From: Geobacter sp. AOG2
GTDB lineage: Bacteria > Desulfobacterota > Desulfuromonadia > Geobacterales > Pseudopelobacteraceae
Assembly (NCBI RefSeq): GCF_019972295.1
Contig: NZ_BLJA01000001.1
Location: 528,049-592,048, forward strand
DNA length: 64,000 nt
Direction: 5' to 3'
Under the pieces are notes generated by a model. The model saw only the letters and a list, made by a program, of their open reading frames with translations. It ran no database searches and was not told the DNA's origin. Made by a program: the position numbers and the translations under genes. This document shows positions 19,427 to 28,188 of the stretch, in pieces. The number at the start of each line of letters is the position of its first letter. The first letter of the stretch is position 1.

Positions 19427-20647
19427 TTACAGGTGAGCTTGTGCCATCATCCCCATCTCGAATTCCTGGTCCATAAGCAGGACATCGATCATCTCCCCCG
19501 CGACATGGGACGCAGAAGGTTCCAGCCGGACCAGTCCGTTTCCCTGGACCAGCGACGAAAGCCGCCCGGAACTTTGATTGCCCGTGGTTGAGGCGTGATA
19601 GCCGTTGTCCTGCTTCGACACGATACAGCGTACCATATGCGGGCGCGACCCCTTGTTCATCACGGGTTCCTCCAGGAACGCCGCGACCTTCGGCCGGAGC
19701 ACCCGCCGGTGCCCCATTGCCTTCAGGAGAGCGGTGCGCACGAACAATTCGAAGGATACCATGGCGGCAACCGGATTTCCCGGTAGCGCGAAGATGGGCT
19801 TGCCCTTGAGCGTGGCAAAGGCAAGAGGCTTGCCCGGCTTCATGTTGACCTTCCAGAAGTTGACGCTGCCGCCCAACCCCTCGATTGCGGCCTTGACGAA
19901 GTCCCGGTCTCCTACGGAAGCGCCGCCGGAAATGACCAGCATGTCCTGGTCCAGGCCGGTTTTGATCTTGTCGCAGACCGCTGCGTAGCTGTCCTGGGCT
20001 ATCCCCAGCAGGACCGGCTCTCCCCCGGCGTCCAGAACCTGGGCGGCGAGGCTGTAACTGTTGCTGTTGATGATCTTGCCGGGCCTCGGCGTCGAGCCGG
20101 GCTCGAGAAGTTCATCGCCGGTGGATAGAATGGCTACCCGTGCACGCCGGTATACGGGCAGCGACGTATATCCCATGGCGGAGAGCATGCCGATCTCCTG
20201 GGGGCGCAACAGTGAACCTGCGGGTATGACGACGTTGCCGTGCCGGATGTCTTCTCCCCGCTTGCGCACGTTCGAGCCAGCCTTGATCGCGGAGAGGGCG
20301 ATCCATTCTCCCTCCGCCTCCGCCTCCTCGATGGGAACCACCGTGTCGCAACCGGGCGGTATCGGGGCGCCGGTCATGATCCTTATCGCTTCTCCGGGGG
20401 GCACCGGGACGTTGCACGTCTCCCCTGCCGGCAGAAAGCCCGTGACCTTCAGGCGGTTGCCGGCAAGCGCCGCGCGGGAGAAGGCGAAACCGTCCATGGC
20501 CGAGTAGTCGGCGGCCGGGATATCCCAAGGGGCGACGTGGTCCTGGGGCGTGACCCTGTTCAGTCCCTGAAATACGGGAACCGTTTCCGCATCCAACGGG
20601 GTGATGAATTCCAGGATGGTTTGCTGTGCTTCCTCGATGCTGACCAT
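19427..20647 (-). CDS. moeA: molybdopterin molybdenumtransferase MoeA
   Basis: MoeA inserts molybdate into adenylylated molybdopterin. The 406-residue length fits the family. Visible segments are the substrate loop AADYSAMDGFA, the MPT-binding ILSTGDELLEPG (MogA-like fold), SGGASVGDRDFVK and LPGNPVAAMVSFELF. It is the last gene of a mobA-mobB-moeA set on the minus strand, 108 bases after mobB. With moaA, moaC and moaB/mog further along the window it supplies cofactor for the three molybdopterin enzymes. moaE, moaD and a molybdate transporter are not in the window. Confidence 0.93.
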   Translation of the reverse strand: MVSIEEAQQTILEFITPLDAETVPVFQGLNRVTPQDHVAPWDIPAADYSAMDGFAFSRAALAGNRLKVTGFLPAGETCNVPVPPGEAIRIMTGAPIPPGCDTVVPIEEAEAEGEWIALSAIKAGSNVRKRGEDIRHGNVVIPAGSLLRPQEIGMLSAMGYTSLPVYRRARVAILSTGDELLEPGSTPRPGKIINSNSYSLAAQVLDAGGEPVLLGIAQDSYAAVCDKIKTGLDQDMLVISGGASVGDRDFVKAAIEGLGGSVNFWKVNMKPGKPLAFATLKGKPIFALPGNPVAAMVSFELFVRTALLKAMGHRRVLRPKVAAFLEEPVMNKGSRPHMVRCIVSKQDNGYHASTTGNQSSGRLSSLVQGNGLVRLEPSASHVAGEMIDVLLMDQEFEMGMMAQAHL

Positions 20648-20755
20648 GAGTAGTCTCCTTCTTTTCTGCCAGGAACGTCGAGTCCTGTATTGTTGTGGTG
20701 TGTCGGAACACCCCCCTGGAGGCCACCGAAGTGAGGTCCTCCGGTACCGGGGGGC

Positions 20756-21259
20756 TTATTTCAGCAGGTTCGCCTCAATGAAGTCGGCAACCTCTCCGGC
20801 ATTGTTGAGGTCGAGCACCGGCACATCCAGTTCCAGTGCCGTATCGCTGGCCACCGCCACCAAGGTCGGATCGTGTTCTTGCCCGCGGCAGAGGAGCGTG
20901 CCGCTTCGTTCCCGGCGGTACAGCTCGATCTTCGGCAGGGAACTCTGCTTGAACCCCTCGGTAAGCACGATGTCCACATCGAAGAAATATGCGGGCAGAA
21001 GTTCTTCGATGGTGGGGGCGACAGTATGTTGTTTCACGACCGCCAACTTCTCCGAAGAGCAAATCAGCATGGTATCCGCACCGGCAGCCGTCAGGCGATG
21101 ACTGTCCTTACCAGGGTGATCGATGTCGAAGCGATGGGCGTCGTGCTTGACCACACCCACCCGGTATCCCCGCGCCTTGAGCGCGGCAATGACCTTTTCC
21201 AGCAGGGTGGTTTTGCCGGTGCCGGACTTTGCCACAAACGAAATCGCCTTGGGCTTCAT
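20756..21259 (-). CDS. mobB: molybdopterin-guanine dinucleotide biosynthesis adapter MobB
   Basis: A 167-residue P-loop GTPase. The Walker A segment is VAKSGTGKTTLLEK near residue 8, followed by VGVVKHDAHRFDIDHPGKDS, the MobB signature, and a late LTEGFKQSSLPKIEL. MobB helps MobA attach GMP to the molybdenum cofactor to make MGD, which enzymes of the DMSO reductase family need. The ATG at 21259 follows AGGAGAACC; a longer frame into mobA lacks support. The start overlaps the mobA stop codon (ATGA), so the two are translationally coupled. Confidence 0.92.
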   Translation of the reverse strand: MKPKAISFVAKSGTGKTTLLEKVIAALKARGYRVGVVKHDAHRFDIDHPGKDSHRLTAAGADTMLICSSEKLAVVKQHTVAPTIEELLPAYFFDVDIVLTEGFKQSSLPKIELYRRERSGTLLCRGQEHDPTLVAVASDTALELDVPVLDLNNAGEVADFIEANLLK

Positions 21260-21852
21260 GGTTCTCCTCCTATTTTTGCAAATTCCTCGGGGGTGTTGAC
21301 ATTCAGGAAAGCCGTGCCGTCCCGGTCGAACGGGGCGAGTTCCCGGTACGCGACATACCTGACGCGAACCTGGGAATAGTACCCGTAGGCGCAGCACTCG
21401 CCGCTCTCCAGCAACTCCCTGATCGGGCCCAGGCAATTCTTGGAATACAGGGCGAAAAGCGGTTCGTATCCGTCATCCGTCCTGAGCACCACCACATCGA
21501 AACCCTCTCGCTGCGAGCAAAGGTAGCGGATGACCTCCCGGTTCGGAAAAGGCAGGTCGCAGGATGAAACGAAGATGTACTCCGTCGTCGCGCCGTGGAG
21601 GCCGGTATAGATGCCCCCCAGGGCGCTGCCGGGATAGATGTCCGGAAGGACCGGGAGACGGCAACCGGCAAAACGTTCCTCGCGGTTGCCCACCAGAAGG
21701 ACCTGCCCGAAGCTCTTCGCGAAGACCTCCCGTATCCTCTCGAAGAGCGTTCTGCCGGCCACCTTCAGGAAGGCCTTGTCCCTTCCCATGCGGCTGCTCT
21801 TCCCACCCACCAGGATGACGCCGGTAATGTCGGGTTCCGGTTTTTCGTTCAT
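21256..21852 (-). CDS. mobA: molybdenum cofactor guanylyltransferase MobA
   Basis: The 198-residue protein has the nucleotidyltransferase signature GVILVGGKSSRMGRDKAFLKV at its N-terminus, then the GSALGGIYTGL loop and the metal-binding FVSSCDLPF. MobA transfers GMP from GTP to Mo-molybdopterin to form the guanine dinucleotide cofactor. A terminator separates it from the upstream porin gene, so mobA-mobB-moeA is probably its own operon, although read-through from the large minus-strand operon is possible. No separate promoter was recognised in the 98 bases between that hairpin and the gene. Confidence 0.92.
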   Translation of the reverse strand: MNEKPEPDITGVILVGGKSSRMGRDKAFLKVAGRTLFERIREVFAKSFGQVLLVGNREERFAGCRLPVLPDIYPGSALGGIYTGLHGATTEYIFVSSCDLPFPNREVIRYLCSQREGFDVVVLRTDDGYEPLFALYSKNCLGPIRELLESGECCAYGYYSQVRVRYVAYRELAPFDRDGTAFLNVNTPEEFAKIGGEP

Positions 21853-21950
21853 GACAGCCTTGACCGCTCCTGATTTTTCTCTGACGCCGAAGATCGCCCC
21901 TCGGGCTCCGATTCCGAAATGCCGTGACCGTCACGGCCCCGGTAGCCGGG

Positions 21951-21985
21951 GGAAAACGGCACCTTGCCCGGGAGCAAAGGTGCCG
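21951..21985 (-). terminator. intrinsic terminator after the porin gene
   Basis: CGGCACCTTTGC / GCAAGGTGCCG hairpin on the minus strand followed by TTTTCC. The plus strand has CTTTTTGC on the other side, so it could work in both directions. Confidence 0.7.
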
Positions 21986-22028
21986 CTTTTTGCATGGCAG
22001 TCTTTACAGCTATTGTTTTACCGCGTTA

Positions 22029-23369
22029 TTAGAAGAAATAAAAGACGGCAAGCCGTACAGCGTTGTCCTGGCCAAGCTGGCTGACATATTGCGTGCGGAA
22101 GTGCTGGAATTCGGCCGCCACCCGGACCGCTGCGTTCAGGTCATAGGTAACGTTGCCGTATATTTGCTCGTTTGAGCGTTCGATATTGCCGGCCGTGGTG
22201 GAGATGGACCCACCATAATTGAGGGCCGCCGTCGCGGCGGACATGGACTTGATCTTATCCCAGTTGAGCGTTTCGCGGCGGCCATAGCCGGCGGTCAACC
22301 CCAGGTTCTGGGTGGGATAAAATTTGAGCTGCCCATACAGGCCGTACCCTTGAGCGGCGTTCAGGTTCGGCTTGGAGCCCGATACCGCCATTGCCGTGGC
22401 TCCCTGCACATCCATCCCGGCCGCCACATAGGCCTGGGTTTCCAGCGACAGGGTCATGGCGCGGCTCTTGCCGTCACTCGATTTGAGAACCGGAACAAAG
22501 ACGTACGCACCGTAGCCGTAGCTCGTAATCTCGTTATTGTCCGTAAACTTCTCGTTGCCGACAAGCCCGAACAAGGTAACGGTCAGAGGGCTGTTGCCGA
22601 GGCCCATGTAACCGGGGGAAACCCCGAGAGCCTTGCTGGAGAACGAGATCTGTCCCGCGCCGTTGACGGCACTGCCGAAGGCGCCGGTTTTCGACAGGCT
22701 GTTGTCGCCGGCCACGGCATTGTCCTGGACGGGATTCTGCGCGCCGAGCACGAACTTCAACGTATTGCCGGAACCAAGATTCAACTTCTGGGTCAGGCGG
22801 ATCTGGGGTACCCGGGGGTTGGCGGGGTTACCCGTGGTTCCGCCCAGCCTGAAATCGATGGTATCCGCTGCGGCGGCACCGAAGATGTCCCAGAACTGGC
22901 CGAACAACACCTGGGTGTTGGCCCAGTCCAGGCTGCCGTAGGCGTGGCGCATGCGTACATTGGCCATTTCGTTGGACGCGGAGCTGCCGCCCCAGAAATC
23001 CATCTCAATGAGGGCATTGGTTTTGGCGCCCAGAAACGTCGGTCCGCCGACCTTCATCCAGATCCGGCTCTGTTTGGCGGAGAAAAGGGATTCATCCTTG
23101 CTTCCCGCAATGGGAAAACCGCCGGCGGGAGCACCGGGGCTGATGGGGCCGACCGCATTCGAGTTGTGGACGTAATCCAGCTTGACATACCCTCCGAGGG
23201 AGAGTTTGAACTTGCTGGTTACGGGCGAACTCATGCCGCCGTAGACGCCGGGCGCCACCTCACACGACGGGGAAAAATCGCAATTGTACGGGACGGCCTC
23301 TTCGGCCATGGCTGGTACGGCTGCAAGCAACATCAACGGTGTTATCGACTTGCAAAGCTTTTTGAACAT
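22029..23369 (-). CDS. outer-membrane porin
   Basis: The 446-residue protein has a cleavable signal peptide (residues 1-22, ending AVPAMA-EEA). An N-terminal KLSLGGYVKLDYVHN strand follows, then many alternating beta-strand segments and a C-terminal phenylalanine (VFYFF), as in outer-membrane beta-barrels. The pattern matches DcaP/OmpL-like porins of Geobacter; a short cysteine-containing stretch (CDFSPSC) follows the signal. The ATG follows GGAGG. It is the last gene of the minus-strand operon headed by the sigma-54 promoter at 28074, so the channel probably admits or releases the substrate of that system. The substrate cannot be told from sequence. Confidence 0.82.
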   Translation of the reverse strand: MFKKLCKSITPLMLLAAVPAMAEEAVPYNCDFSPSCEVAPGVYGGMSSPVTSKFKLSLGGYVKLDYVHNSNAVGPISPGAPAGGFPIAGSKDESLFSAKQSRIWMKVGGPTFLGAKTNALIEMDFWGGSSASNEMANVRMRHAYGSLDWANTQVLFGQFWDIFGAAAADTIDFRLGGTTGNPANPRVPQIRLTQKLNLGSGNTLKFVLGAQNPVQDNAVAGDNSLSKTGAFGSAVNGAGQISFSSKALGVSPGYMGLGNSPLTVTLFGLVGNEKFTDNNEITSYGYGAYVFVPVLKSSDGKSRAMTLSLETQAYVAAGMDVQGATAMAVSGSKPNLNAAQGYGLYGQLKFYPTQNLGLTAGYGRRETLNWDKIKSMSAATAALNYGGSISTTAGNIERSNEQIYGNVTYDLNAAVRVAAEFQHFRTQYVSQLGQDNAVRLAVFYFF

Positions 23370-23505
23370 TTGTGCCTCCGATAATAAGATTTAATTTTCA
23401 GAACTCTTATGCTTCTCGGTCGTGGCAGAAACTAGCTGGGCTTCACCTCCTTTTTGGGGATAACTGGCCATGTCGTTTCGTGCTGCCAATTCATTGTTCA
23501 AGCAG

Positions 23506-24081
23506 TTATTCGCCACCGACCAGATCGTTGACGCGCACTTGCCCTCCCTGTTTGACAATGCCATACGCTCCGTTCGTGCCGACAAAGCCCTGAACTTCAA
23601 TGGTGGCCACCAACTCGCCCGGAGCAAGGCCAAGACCTTCAACGACGGTTCCCCCCCGGTATACCTTCAATTTTTGAAACGGTGTGATGCCGGCCGCCTT
23701 CCCCAGGTTGAAGTAGACCTTCTCCCCTTCCGCCGCGACGACCAGGCCGAATCGGGGGATAAATGCCGCGGGCTTCCCGCCCGTTCCGGCTATCCCGGCT
23801 CCCGCCGGCGCCGCCGGTGCGCCATTTGTCACGGCTTCATACCCCCGCTTCACCAGTTCGCCGGCACGCGGCAGCCCGCTATCCACGCTTTTTCGCGGTA
23901 CCCAAATCGTTTCCGGGGCAGAGGGCGACATGGTCTGAGCCGGGTTCGAGACCTCCACGTAGTCAGTCGGCCCCTGGGATTGGACCTTGGCGCCGGCACA
24001 GCCGGCCAGGAGAACCAGGCCCAGCAGCAGGACGGTCAATACCCCGCCCGGACGGCATCGAATCGATGTGTTACGTGGCAT
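23506..24081 (-). CDS. lipoprotein of unknown function
   Basis: A 191-residue protein with an N-terminal membrane segment ending in the lipobox LLAGC (Cys near residue 28), so it is probably an outer-membrane lipoprotein. The rest has a Pro/Ala-rich middle and a C-terminal beta-rich part (KVYFNLGKAAGITPFQKLKVYRGG, LVATIEVQGFVG) that resembles small FlgT-C or GW-like folds described in curli/flagellar assembly lipoproteins; that resemblance is weak. Its start overlaps the upstream flavoredoxin gene by 11 bases and it is followed by the porin, so it may act at the outer membrane with that channel. Confidence 0.65.
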   Translation of the reverse strand: MPRNTSIRCRPGGVLTVLLLGLVLLAGCAGAKVQSQGPTDYVEVSNPAQTMSPSAPETIWVPRKSVDSGLPRAGELVKRGYEAVTNGAPAAPAGAGIAGTGGKPAAFIPRFGLVVAAEGEKVYFNLGKAAGITPFQKLKVYRGGTVVEGLGLAPGELVATIEVQGFVGTNGAYGIVKQGGQVRVNDLVGGE

Positions 24082-24790
24082 ACGTCATCTCCTTTTCATG
24101 ATGTGACTTTCTTCCCGCTCTCTGCAGGTCTGCCCGGCGCCCGGTCCCTGTTGGTGCGGCCTCGCCCGGCGCCAACGCGCCCGGTTCCGGTTCGTTCGTG
24201 CCGTTTTTCGCCGCGATTTCCGCCATCAAGGCCATTCCCGGCACATATGCCTGCTCCAGATATTCCCCCAGCGCATAGTAGGACCTGTCACCGGCGCTGC
24301 TGATAAGGGGACTCACCTTACCGGCAACGGGATTGCCCCTGTCGTCAAGCACGGCCTCATCGGCCTTCACGTCCATGATTTGGCCTATGAACTGGGTATG
24401 GGAGCCGATATCGATGCTCTGCAGCAGCCGGCACTCGAAAACCAGCGGAAACTCTTTGACGAATGGCGCTTGCACCGTGTCGCTCTTCACTGCGGTCAAG
24501 CCGGTTGCCGAGAATTTATCCACGGTTGCGCCGGAGACGAGACCCAGGTAGTCGGTGGCGATCAGATGGCGTCTGGACGGGACATTGACGGTAAATGCCC
24601 GGTGTTCGATGATGTTCGCGTGGGAAAAGCGTGTTTTGTCGATGGAGATGGCCACACAGGGAGGCGTAGAGCAGCAGATTCCCCCCCATGAGACGACCAT
24701 GATGGCGGGACTTCCGTCAGGACTGTAACTTCCGACCACCCATACGGGTGCGGGCAACCCCAGCGGCTTGGCACCCAAGGATCTTTTCAT
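24071..24790 (-). CDS. flavin reductase-like (flavoredoxin) protein
   Basis: The 239-residue protein has the FMN-binding split-barrel of the flavin reductase-like/flavoredoxin family. The N-terminal PAPVWVVGSYSPDGSPAIMVVSWGG and the following SIDKTRFSHANI, AFTVNVPS and DYLGLVSG are typical. Such proteins bind FMN and carry electrons in anaerobes, often beside unusual redox enzymes. A C-terminal tail of about 40 residues is Gly/Ala/Arg-rich and probably disordered. It lies between the MBL hydrolase and the lipoprotein in a tightly packed operon that also contains a DUF169-ferredoxin, so an electron path ferredoxin-FMN-substrate is plausible but unproven. Confidence 0.8.
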   Translation of the reverse strand: MKRSLGAKPLGLPAPVWVVGSYSPDGSPAIMVVSWGGICCSTPPCVAISIDKTRFSHANIIEHRAFTVNVPSRRHLIATDYLGLVSGATVDKFSATGLTAVKSDTVQAPFVKEFPLVFECRLLQSIDIGSHTQFIGQIMDVKADEAVLDDRGNPVAGKVSPLISSAGDRSYYALGEYLEQAYVPGMALMAEIAAKNGTNEPEPGALAPGEAAPTGTGRRADLQRAGRKSHHEKEMTYAT

Positions 24791-24808
24791 ACGGCTCCGC
24801 CTTCCGGG

Positions 24809-25600
24809 TCACAGAGGTATCGTCATGCCGTCGTAGGCTGCCAGGACGTTGCGATGCGGTGATATCGTATCTTGCAGGTCCCCGGCGCTCACCGGCTGAC
24901 TGTAGTGGATCGACATATGGGTCAGCACCGTGGTGTGCGCCTGCACGGTCATGCCCAGGTTGATTGCCTGCCCCACCGACATGTGGCTTTCGGGAAGCCA
25001 GTTGTTGCCATGGAAGGTAGCGTCGCAGATAAGCCAGTCCACCCCTTCCACCTGCCGTGCGGTTTGCTCGGGCAGGCCCGCGGTATCCGGGAAATACGCC
25101 AGTCTGTTGCCGGCGGATTCCACCAGGAACCCTGCGGTCTCAATGCCGTGGTTGGCCGGTAACGGCGTAATCGATACATTGTCGAAAAGATATGTTTCGC
25201 TGAACTTCCAGGGGGTTACGGAGAAGACCTCGCCAAGATAGGGAAATGCCCGTTCGAACGGTTGGAGCGCGCTCGGCGGCAAATAGAGGGGGATCGGCTG
25301 CATCCGCTTGAGTTTCACGTAATATTCCAACTCGCCCAGACCGCCGAAATGGTCATAATGCCAATGGGTGAGGAAGACCTGGTCGATTACGCTGACATGT
25401 TCCCTGACCAACTGGGCCCTGAGGTCCGGGGGCGTATCCAGCAGGATGCTCTGGTTTTCCGTCGCGATGAGCGCCCCGCTGCGGGTCCTGGCAAAGGTCG
25501 GCATATCACGGGCTTCCCGGCATCCTTTGCAGTCGCAGAAGAAGGACGGCGCTCCCGGCCCGGCCCCTGAACCCATTATTTTGAAGGTGTTTTTAGCCAC
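24809..25600 (-). CDS. metallo-beta-lactamase-fold hydrolase (PhnP/PqqB-like)
   Basis: This 263-residue MBL-fold protein has the metal motif THWHYDHFGG near residue 85 (HxHxDH), an LLDTPPDLRAQ substrate segment, LPANHGIET, FPDTAGL, a CDATFHG loop and a late LTHMSIHY. The N-terminal GSGAGPGAPSFFCDCKGCREA has a C-x-C-x2-C cluster, as in the zinc site of PhnP and PqqB-like phosphodiesterases. A cyclic phosphodiester or a related phosphate ester is therefore a likely substrate type. Start: GTG at 25600, which overlaps the GNAT stop codon region by eight bases. Confidence 0.8.
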   Translation of the reverse strand: MAKNTFKIMGSGAGPGAPSFFCDCKGCREARDMPTFARTRSGALIATENQSILLDTPPDLRAQLVREHVSVIDQVFLTHWHYDHFGGLGELEYYVKLKRMQPIPLYLPPSALQPFERAFPYLGEVFSVTPWKFSETYLFDNVSITPLPANHGIETAGFLVESAGNRLAYFPDTAGLPEQTARQVEGVDWLICDATFHGNNWLPESHMSVGQAINLGMTVQAHTTVLTHMSIHYSQPVSAGDLQDTISPHRNVLAAYDGMTIPL

Positions 25601-26069
25601 GGGGATCGTGTCCTTGGTAAACCATGGCCACCGGGGTGCAGTCGCTTTTTTCCGGGCAGTCGTCGCACTGCCCGCGGAAAGGGGAGGCCAGAAGAGAAAA
25701 ATCGCAGGCGGCAAAGCCGTTTTTCTTGTAAAAAACGGAACTTTTCCCTTTTGCCACCGTTGTCACCGTATAAGGGTTATCCGTTCTGCCGGTGCTGTTC
25801 AGAGAATGCTTCCACGGCTGCCCGATCAAGTCCTTGAGCAGGATGCTGCCGATACCGTGATTCCGTGCACTCTCCTTGACGGCAAAGACGATCAGGTGGA
25901 ACACGTCCGTGCCGGTTTGCGTCAGCATGCCGCCGCCGATGATCTCGTCGTGCCGTTTGATCAGCACGTGCTCCCGTATGTCCCCTGCCATGTCCATGTC
26001 GCTTTCCAGCAGGATCCCCCGCAATTCAGCCTCGGCGTCCTCCTGGGCGAACATTATCCGGTAGTTCAC
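25593..26069 (-). CDS. GNAT-fold N-acetyltransferase with C-terminal cysteine cluster
   Basis: A 158-residue protein. The central part has the acetyl-CoA-binding pattern (FAVKESARNHGIGSILLKDLI, then VFYKKNGFAACDF). An added tail carries C-x2-C-x4-C (CDDCPEKSDC), which could bind zinc or a cluster and is not part of the usual GNAT fold. The first codon is GTG at 26069, preceded by GGGGACTAAC. It sits between the DUF169-ferredoxin and MBL genes, within the same operon. The acceptor substrate is unknown. GNAT proteins in arsenic clusters (ArsN) acetylate organoarsenicals, but similarity to ArsN was not evident. Confidence 0.72.
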   Translation of the reverse strand: MNYRIMFAQEDAEAELRGILLESDMDMAGDIREHVLIKRHDEIIGGGMLTQTGTDVFHLIVFAVKESARNHGIGSILLKDLIGQPWKHSLNSTGRTDNPYTVTTVAKGKSSVFYKKNGFAACDFSLLASPFRGQCDDCPEKSDCTPVAMVYQGHDPRG

Positions 26070-26086
26070 GTTAGTCCCCTCGGCGT

Positions 26087-27052
26087 TCAGGCACGGTCAT
26101 TCTGCCGCAATTCCAACTGGATCGCTTTTTGCGGGCACTGCCCGACGCAGGTGTAGCAGGTGCAGCATTTGTCCGGCGCCACGGCAACGGCCTTGGGATA
26201 TTCGCCCTCAAAGTCCATTTCAAGCACCGATTCCGGGCAGAATGCCGCGCACAAGCCGCACCCGTTGCAGCGTTCTTCGTTAACCTTGACCTGTACGGCG
26301 TAACTCCCCGTGTCCCCGGTTTGCCCGACGTTATCGATCACCGGCGGCATGTAGATCTTTCTGCGCGCCTCGGGGATGCTCTTGACGGACAGTTTTTTCA
26401 GGGATTCGACCAGTGAGGGGAGTTGTGCGAACGGGACGGAGAGGTAGGCCTCGAAATCGTTGATGTCGCTGATGGCCCTGGCGCCGTAGCAGCCGAAGGA
26501 TATATTCATCTTTTGGCTTTTCATCACCTGCACGGTCAGATCGGAGCAGGTCGAGTTGTAACCGGAGGTTTGAAAGAGTTGCCGCTCCCCGCTGCCATAA
26601 CTGACCGCGCAACAGAGCCACATCACCTGTTCCGGATAAATGGTGAAAATAACCACATCCGGTTCGAACAAGGCGTCCTCCAGGGGGGCGACGACCGACG
26701 CCCGGTAGGCGCCCGGTGCGAATTCCGGCCTTGAGGCGATCATTTTCTGGGCGATTTCTATGGTGGGAAGCTTCTGAAACAGAAGGTACAGCTCTCCCGA
26801 GCGCAGTTTGGGCGACATGGGAATCAGCCCCATGATCGCGGAGCCGTCGGGGCAGGCGTGTTTACTGGGCGGCATGTAGATGCTGTTGCCGCGCCTGGCG
26901 GCCGTTATCGCCTGACAGTGCCGCAGGGGCGCCGAAGGCTCGGCCACGTTTTCCGGGATCTCCTCGCCGGGTTTCAGCAACTTCACGGCGACAGGGGACC
27001 ACCTGAGGGTCAACAGTTGTTTGCACGATTCGGCGAGTTCTGTGTTGTTCAA
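26087..27052 (-). CDS. DUF169 protein fused to a 2[4Fe-4S] ferredoxin
   Basis: The 321-residue protein has an N-terminal DUF169 domain (about residues 1-235; segments WSPVAVKLLKPGEEIPE, RHCQAITAARRGNSI, CPDGSAIMGL) and a C-terminal bacterial-type ferredoxin with CNGCGLCAAFCPE and CCTCYTCVGQCPQ, which bind two [4Fe-4S] clusters. DUF169 proteins are frequent in anaerobes, where their role is not settled. The fusion implies electron delivery to or from the DUF169 domain. Start: TTG at 27052 after GGTAGG; starts further upstream would overlap the DUF2064 gene. It is the second gene of the operon transcribed from the sigma-54 promoter at 28074. Confidence 0.78.
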   Translation of the reverse strand: MNNTELAESCKQLLTLRWSPVAVKLLKPGEEIPENVAEPSAPLRHCQAITAARRGNSIYMPPSKHACPDGSAIMGLIPMSPKLRSGELYLLFQKLPTIEIAQKMIASRPEFAPGAYRASVVAPLEDALFEPDVVIFTIYPEQVMWLCCAVSYGSGERQLFQTSGYNSTCSDLTVQVMKSQKMNISFGCYGARAISDINDFEAYLSVPFAQLPSLVESLKKLSVKSIPEARRKIYMPPVIDNVGQTGDTGSYAVQVKVNEERCNGCGLCAAFCPESVLEMDFEGEYPKAVAVAPDKCCTCYTCVGQCPQKAIQLELRQNDRA

Positions 27053-27113
27053 GTGAGTACCTACCTGTAAACAGTTAGTGGTTTCAGAGTGGCGTCTCGA
27101 CGGAACTGTTCGC

Positions 27114-27944
27114 TCAGCGTTGTGGCGGCGGAGCCGTGCTCTCCAACCCGATTTCCTCCAGAACGGCAATGGTGTGTGCCGGGACCAGGATGCTTTCGTC
27201 GTGGCGGGAGGCCAGTTTGAGGGCCTTTACCACCGGGATCATGCTGGCAAGGTCGACGGGGATGTCCACATCGGGAACGGCCTCCACGACACCCAGGGGG
27301 ATTTTCTTGAGCGAAGCCTTCAGCACCAGCATATCCAGGGCCGTTATCCCCTCCTGATTGTAAAAGACCCCTTTGAAGTCGAACGGGGTGGTGCAGGTGT
27401 AACCGACTATGGAGAAGCCGCCCTCCTGGCACGCCCCTTCCACCACAGCCGCCCCAAGGTGCGGGTCGGCGCCGTTCGTTTCTTTTGTCGCCGCCAGTCC
27501 CGCCTTGCTGCCGGCAAGCTTTTTTATCTTTCCGACCGCATCCCGGAGTATGTTGGGCTGCAAGGTGGGGATATCTCCTCCGACGATCACGATGCTGTCG
27601 GCAACCTTTGCGGAGCCGTTTTCCTTGAGGATGTAATCCGCCGCATACTGCATGCAGTTGTCGAAGCTGCCGCCCTGGTCGGGGAACAGTTCCTTGATCT
27701 GCGACCGGTCGGATACCTTTTCGAGCAAGGTTTCCAGATAGTCCACATCACCCGTATGGTTGTAGCAGATGCGGACATCGCCGCTGTTTGCGGCGATGCA
27801 TACATTGATCACATCCAGGAGGCAGCCTTCGTACAATGCCATGGCCTCATCCGCGGTGAGGATCCCGCCCCTGTTCGTCGTGAGGCGAGTCTTGGTCTCT
27901 CCGGATTTGGGGACCTTGGTGAAAACAACTATTGTGTTTCGCAT
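27114..27944 (-). CDS. DUF2064 glycosyltransferase-like protein (TIGR04282 type), copy 1
   Basis: A 276-residue GT-A-fold protein of the DUF2064 family, often annotated as an arsenosugar-type glycosyltransferase. The nucleotide-binding N-terminus is IVVFTKVPKSGETKTRLTT, and SIVIVGGDIPTLQPNIL carries the metal-binding GGD; DQGGSFDNCMQYA and YTCTTPFDFKGVFYNQEG are further conserved segments. The ATG at 27944 follows GAGG. It is the first gene after sigma-54 promoter I. A second, clearly homologous copy is at 45657 in another operon of the same regulon. The sugar donor and acceptor are unknown. Confidence 0.82.
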   Translation of the reverse strand: MRNTIVVFTKVPKSGETKTRLTTNRGGILTADEAMALYEGCLLDVINVCIAANSGDVRICYNHTGDVDYLETLLEKVSDRSQIKELFPDQGGSFDNCMQYAADYILKENGSAKVADSIVIVGGDIPTLQPNILRDAVGKIKKLAGSKAGLAATKETNGADPHLGAAVVEGACQEGGFSIVGYTCTTPFDFKGVFYNQEGITALDMLVLKASLKKIPLGVVEAVPDVDIPVDLASMIPVVKALKLASRHDESILVPAHTIAVLEEIGLESTAPPPQR

Positions 27945-28073
27945 TGCGTACCTCGCCTTCCTGTTGTTTGCCGCTGTGGAAATCCTGCCGGTCGCGGTCA
28001 TGGCTTCACGGCGGAGTTGTTTCCCTGAAACATCCCGAAACAGACCTCTTCAGAAGGTTGCCATCCAGGTATG

Positions 28074-28089
28074 AGCAACGAATATGCCA
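28074..28089 (-). promoter_or_regulatory. sigma-54 promoter I
   Basis: On the minus strand: TGGCATATTCGTTGCT, GG-N10-GC core intact. It lies 130 bases before the DUF2064 gene at 27944 and should drive the DUF2064, DUF169, GNAT, MBL, flavoredoxin, lipoprotein and porin genes. Confidence 0.85.
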
Positions 28090-28153
28090 TCGAGTCACAT
28101 AAGTGTAACAATTTGATATTGTTGTGTTTGAAGGCAGCGGCGTGACGTATTTT

Positions 28154-28188
28154 TTCTTGTTTTGACAAGATATCTCTCAATATGAAAA
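28154..28188 (-). promoter_or_regulatory. paired activator sites (UAS) for promoter I
   Basis: Minus strand: TTTTCATATTGAGAG (28188-28174) and TTGTCAAAACAAGAA (28168-28154), starts 20 bp apart. The first begins 99 bp upstream of the -24 element. The remaining bases 28189-28527 show no gene; a possible sigma-70 promoter with TTGCAA lies near 28440. Confidence 0.8.
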
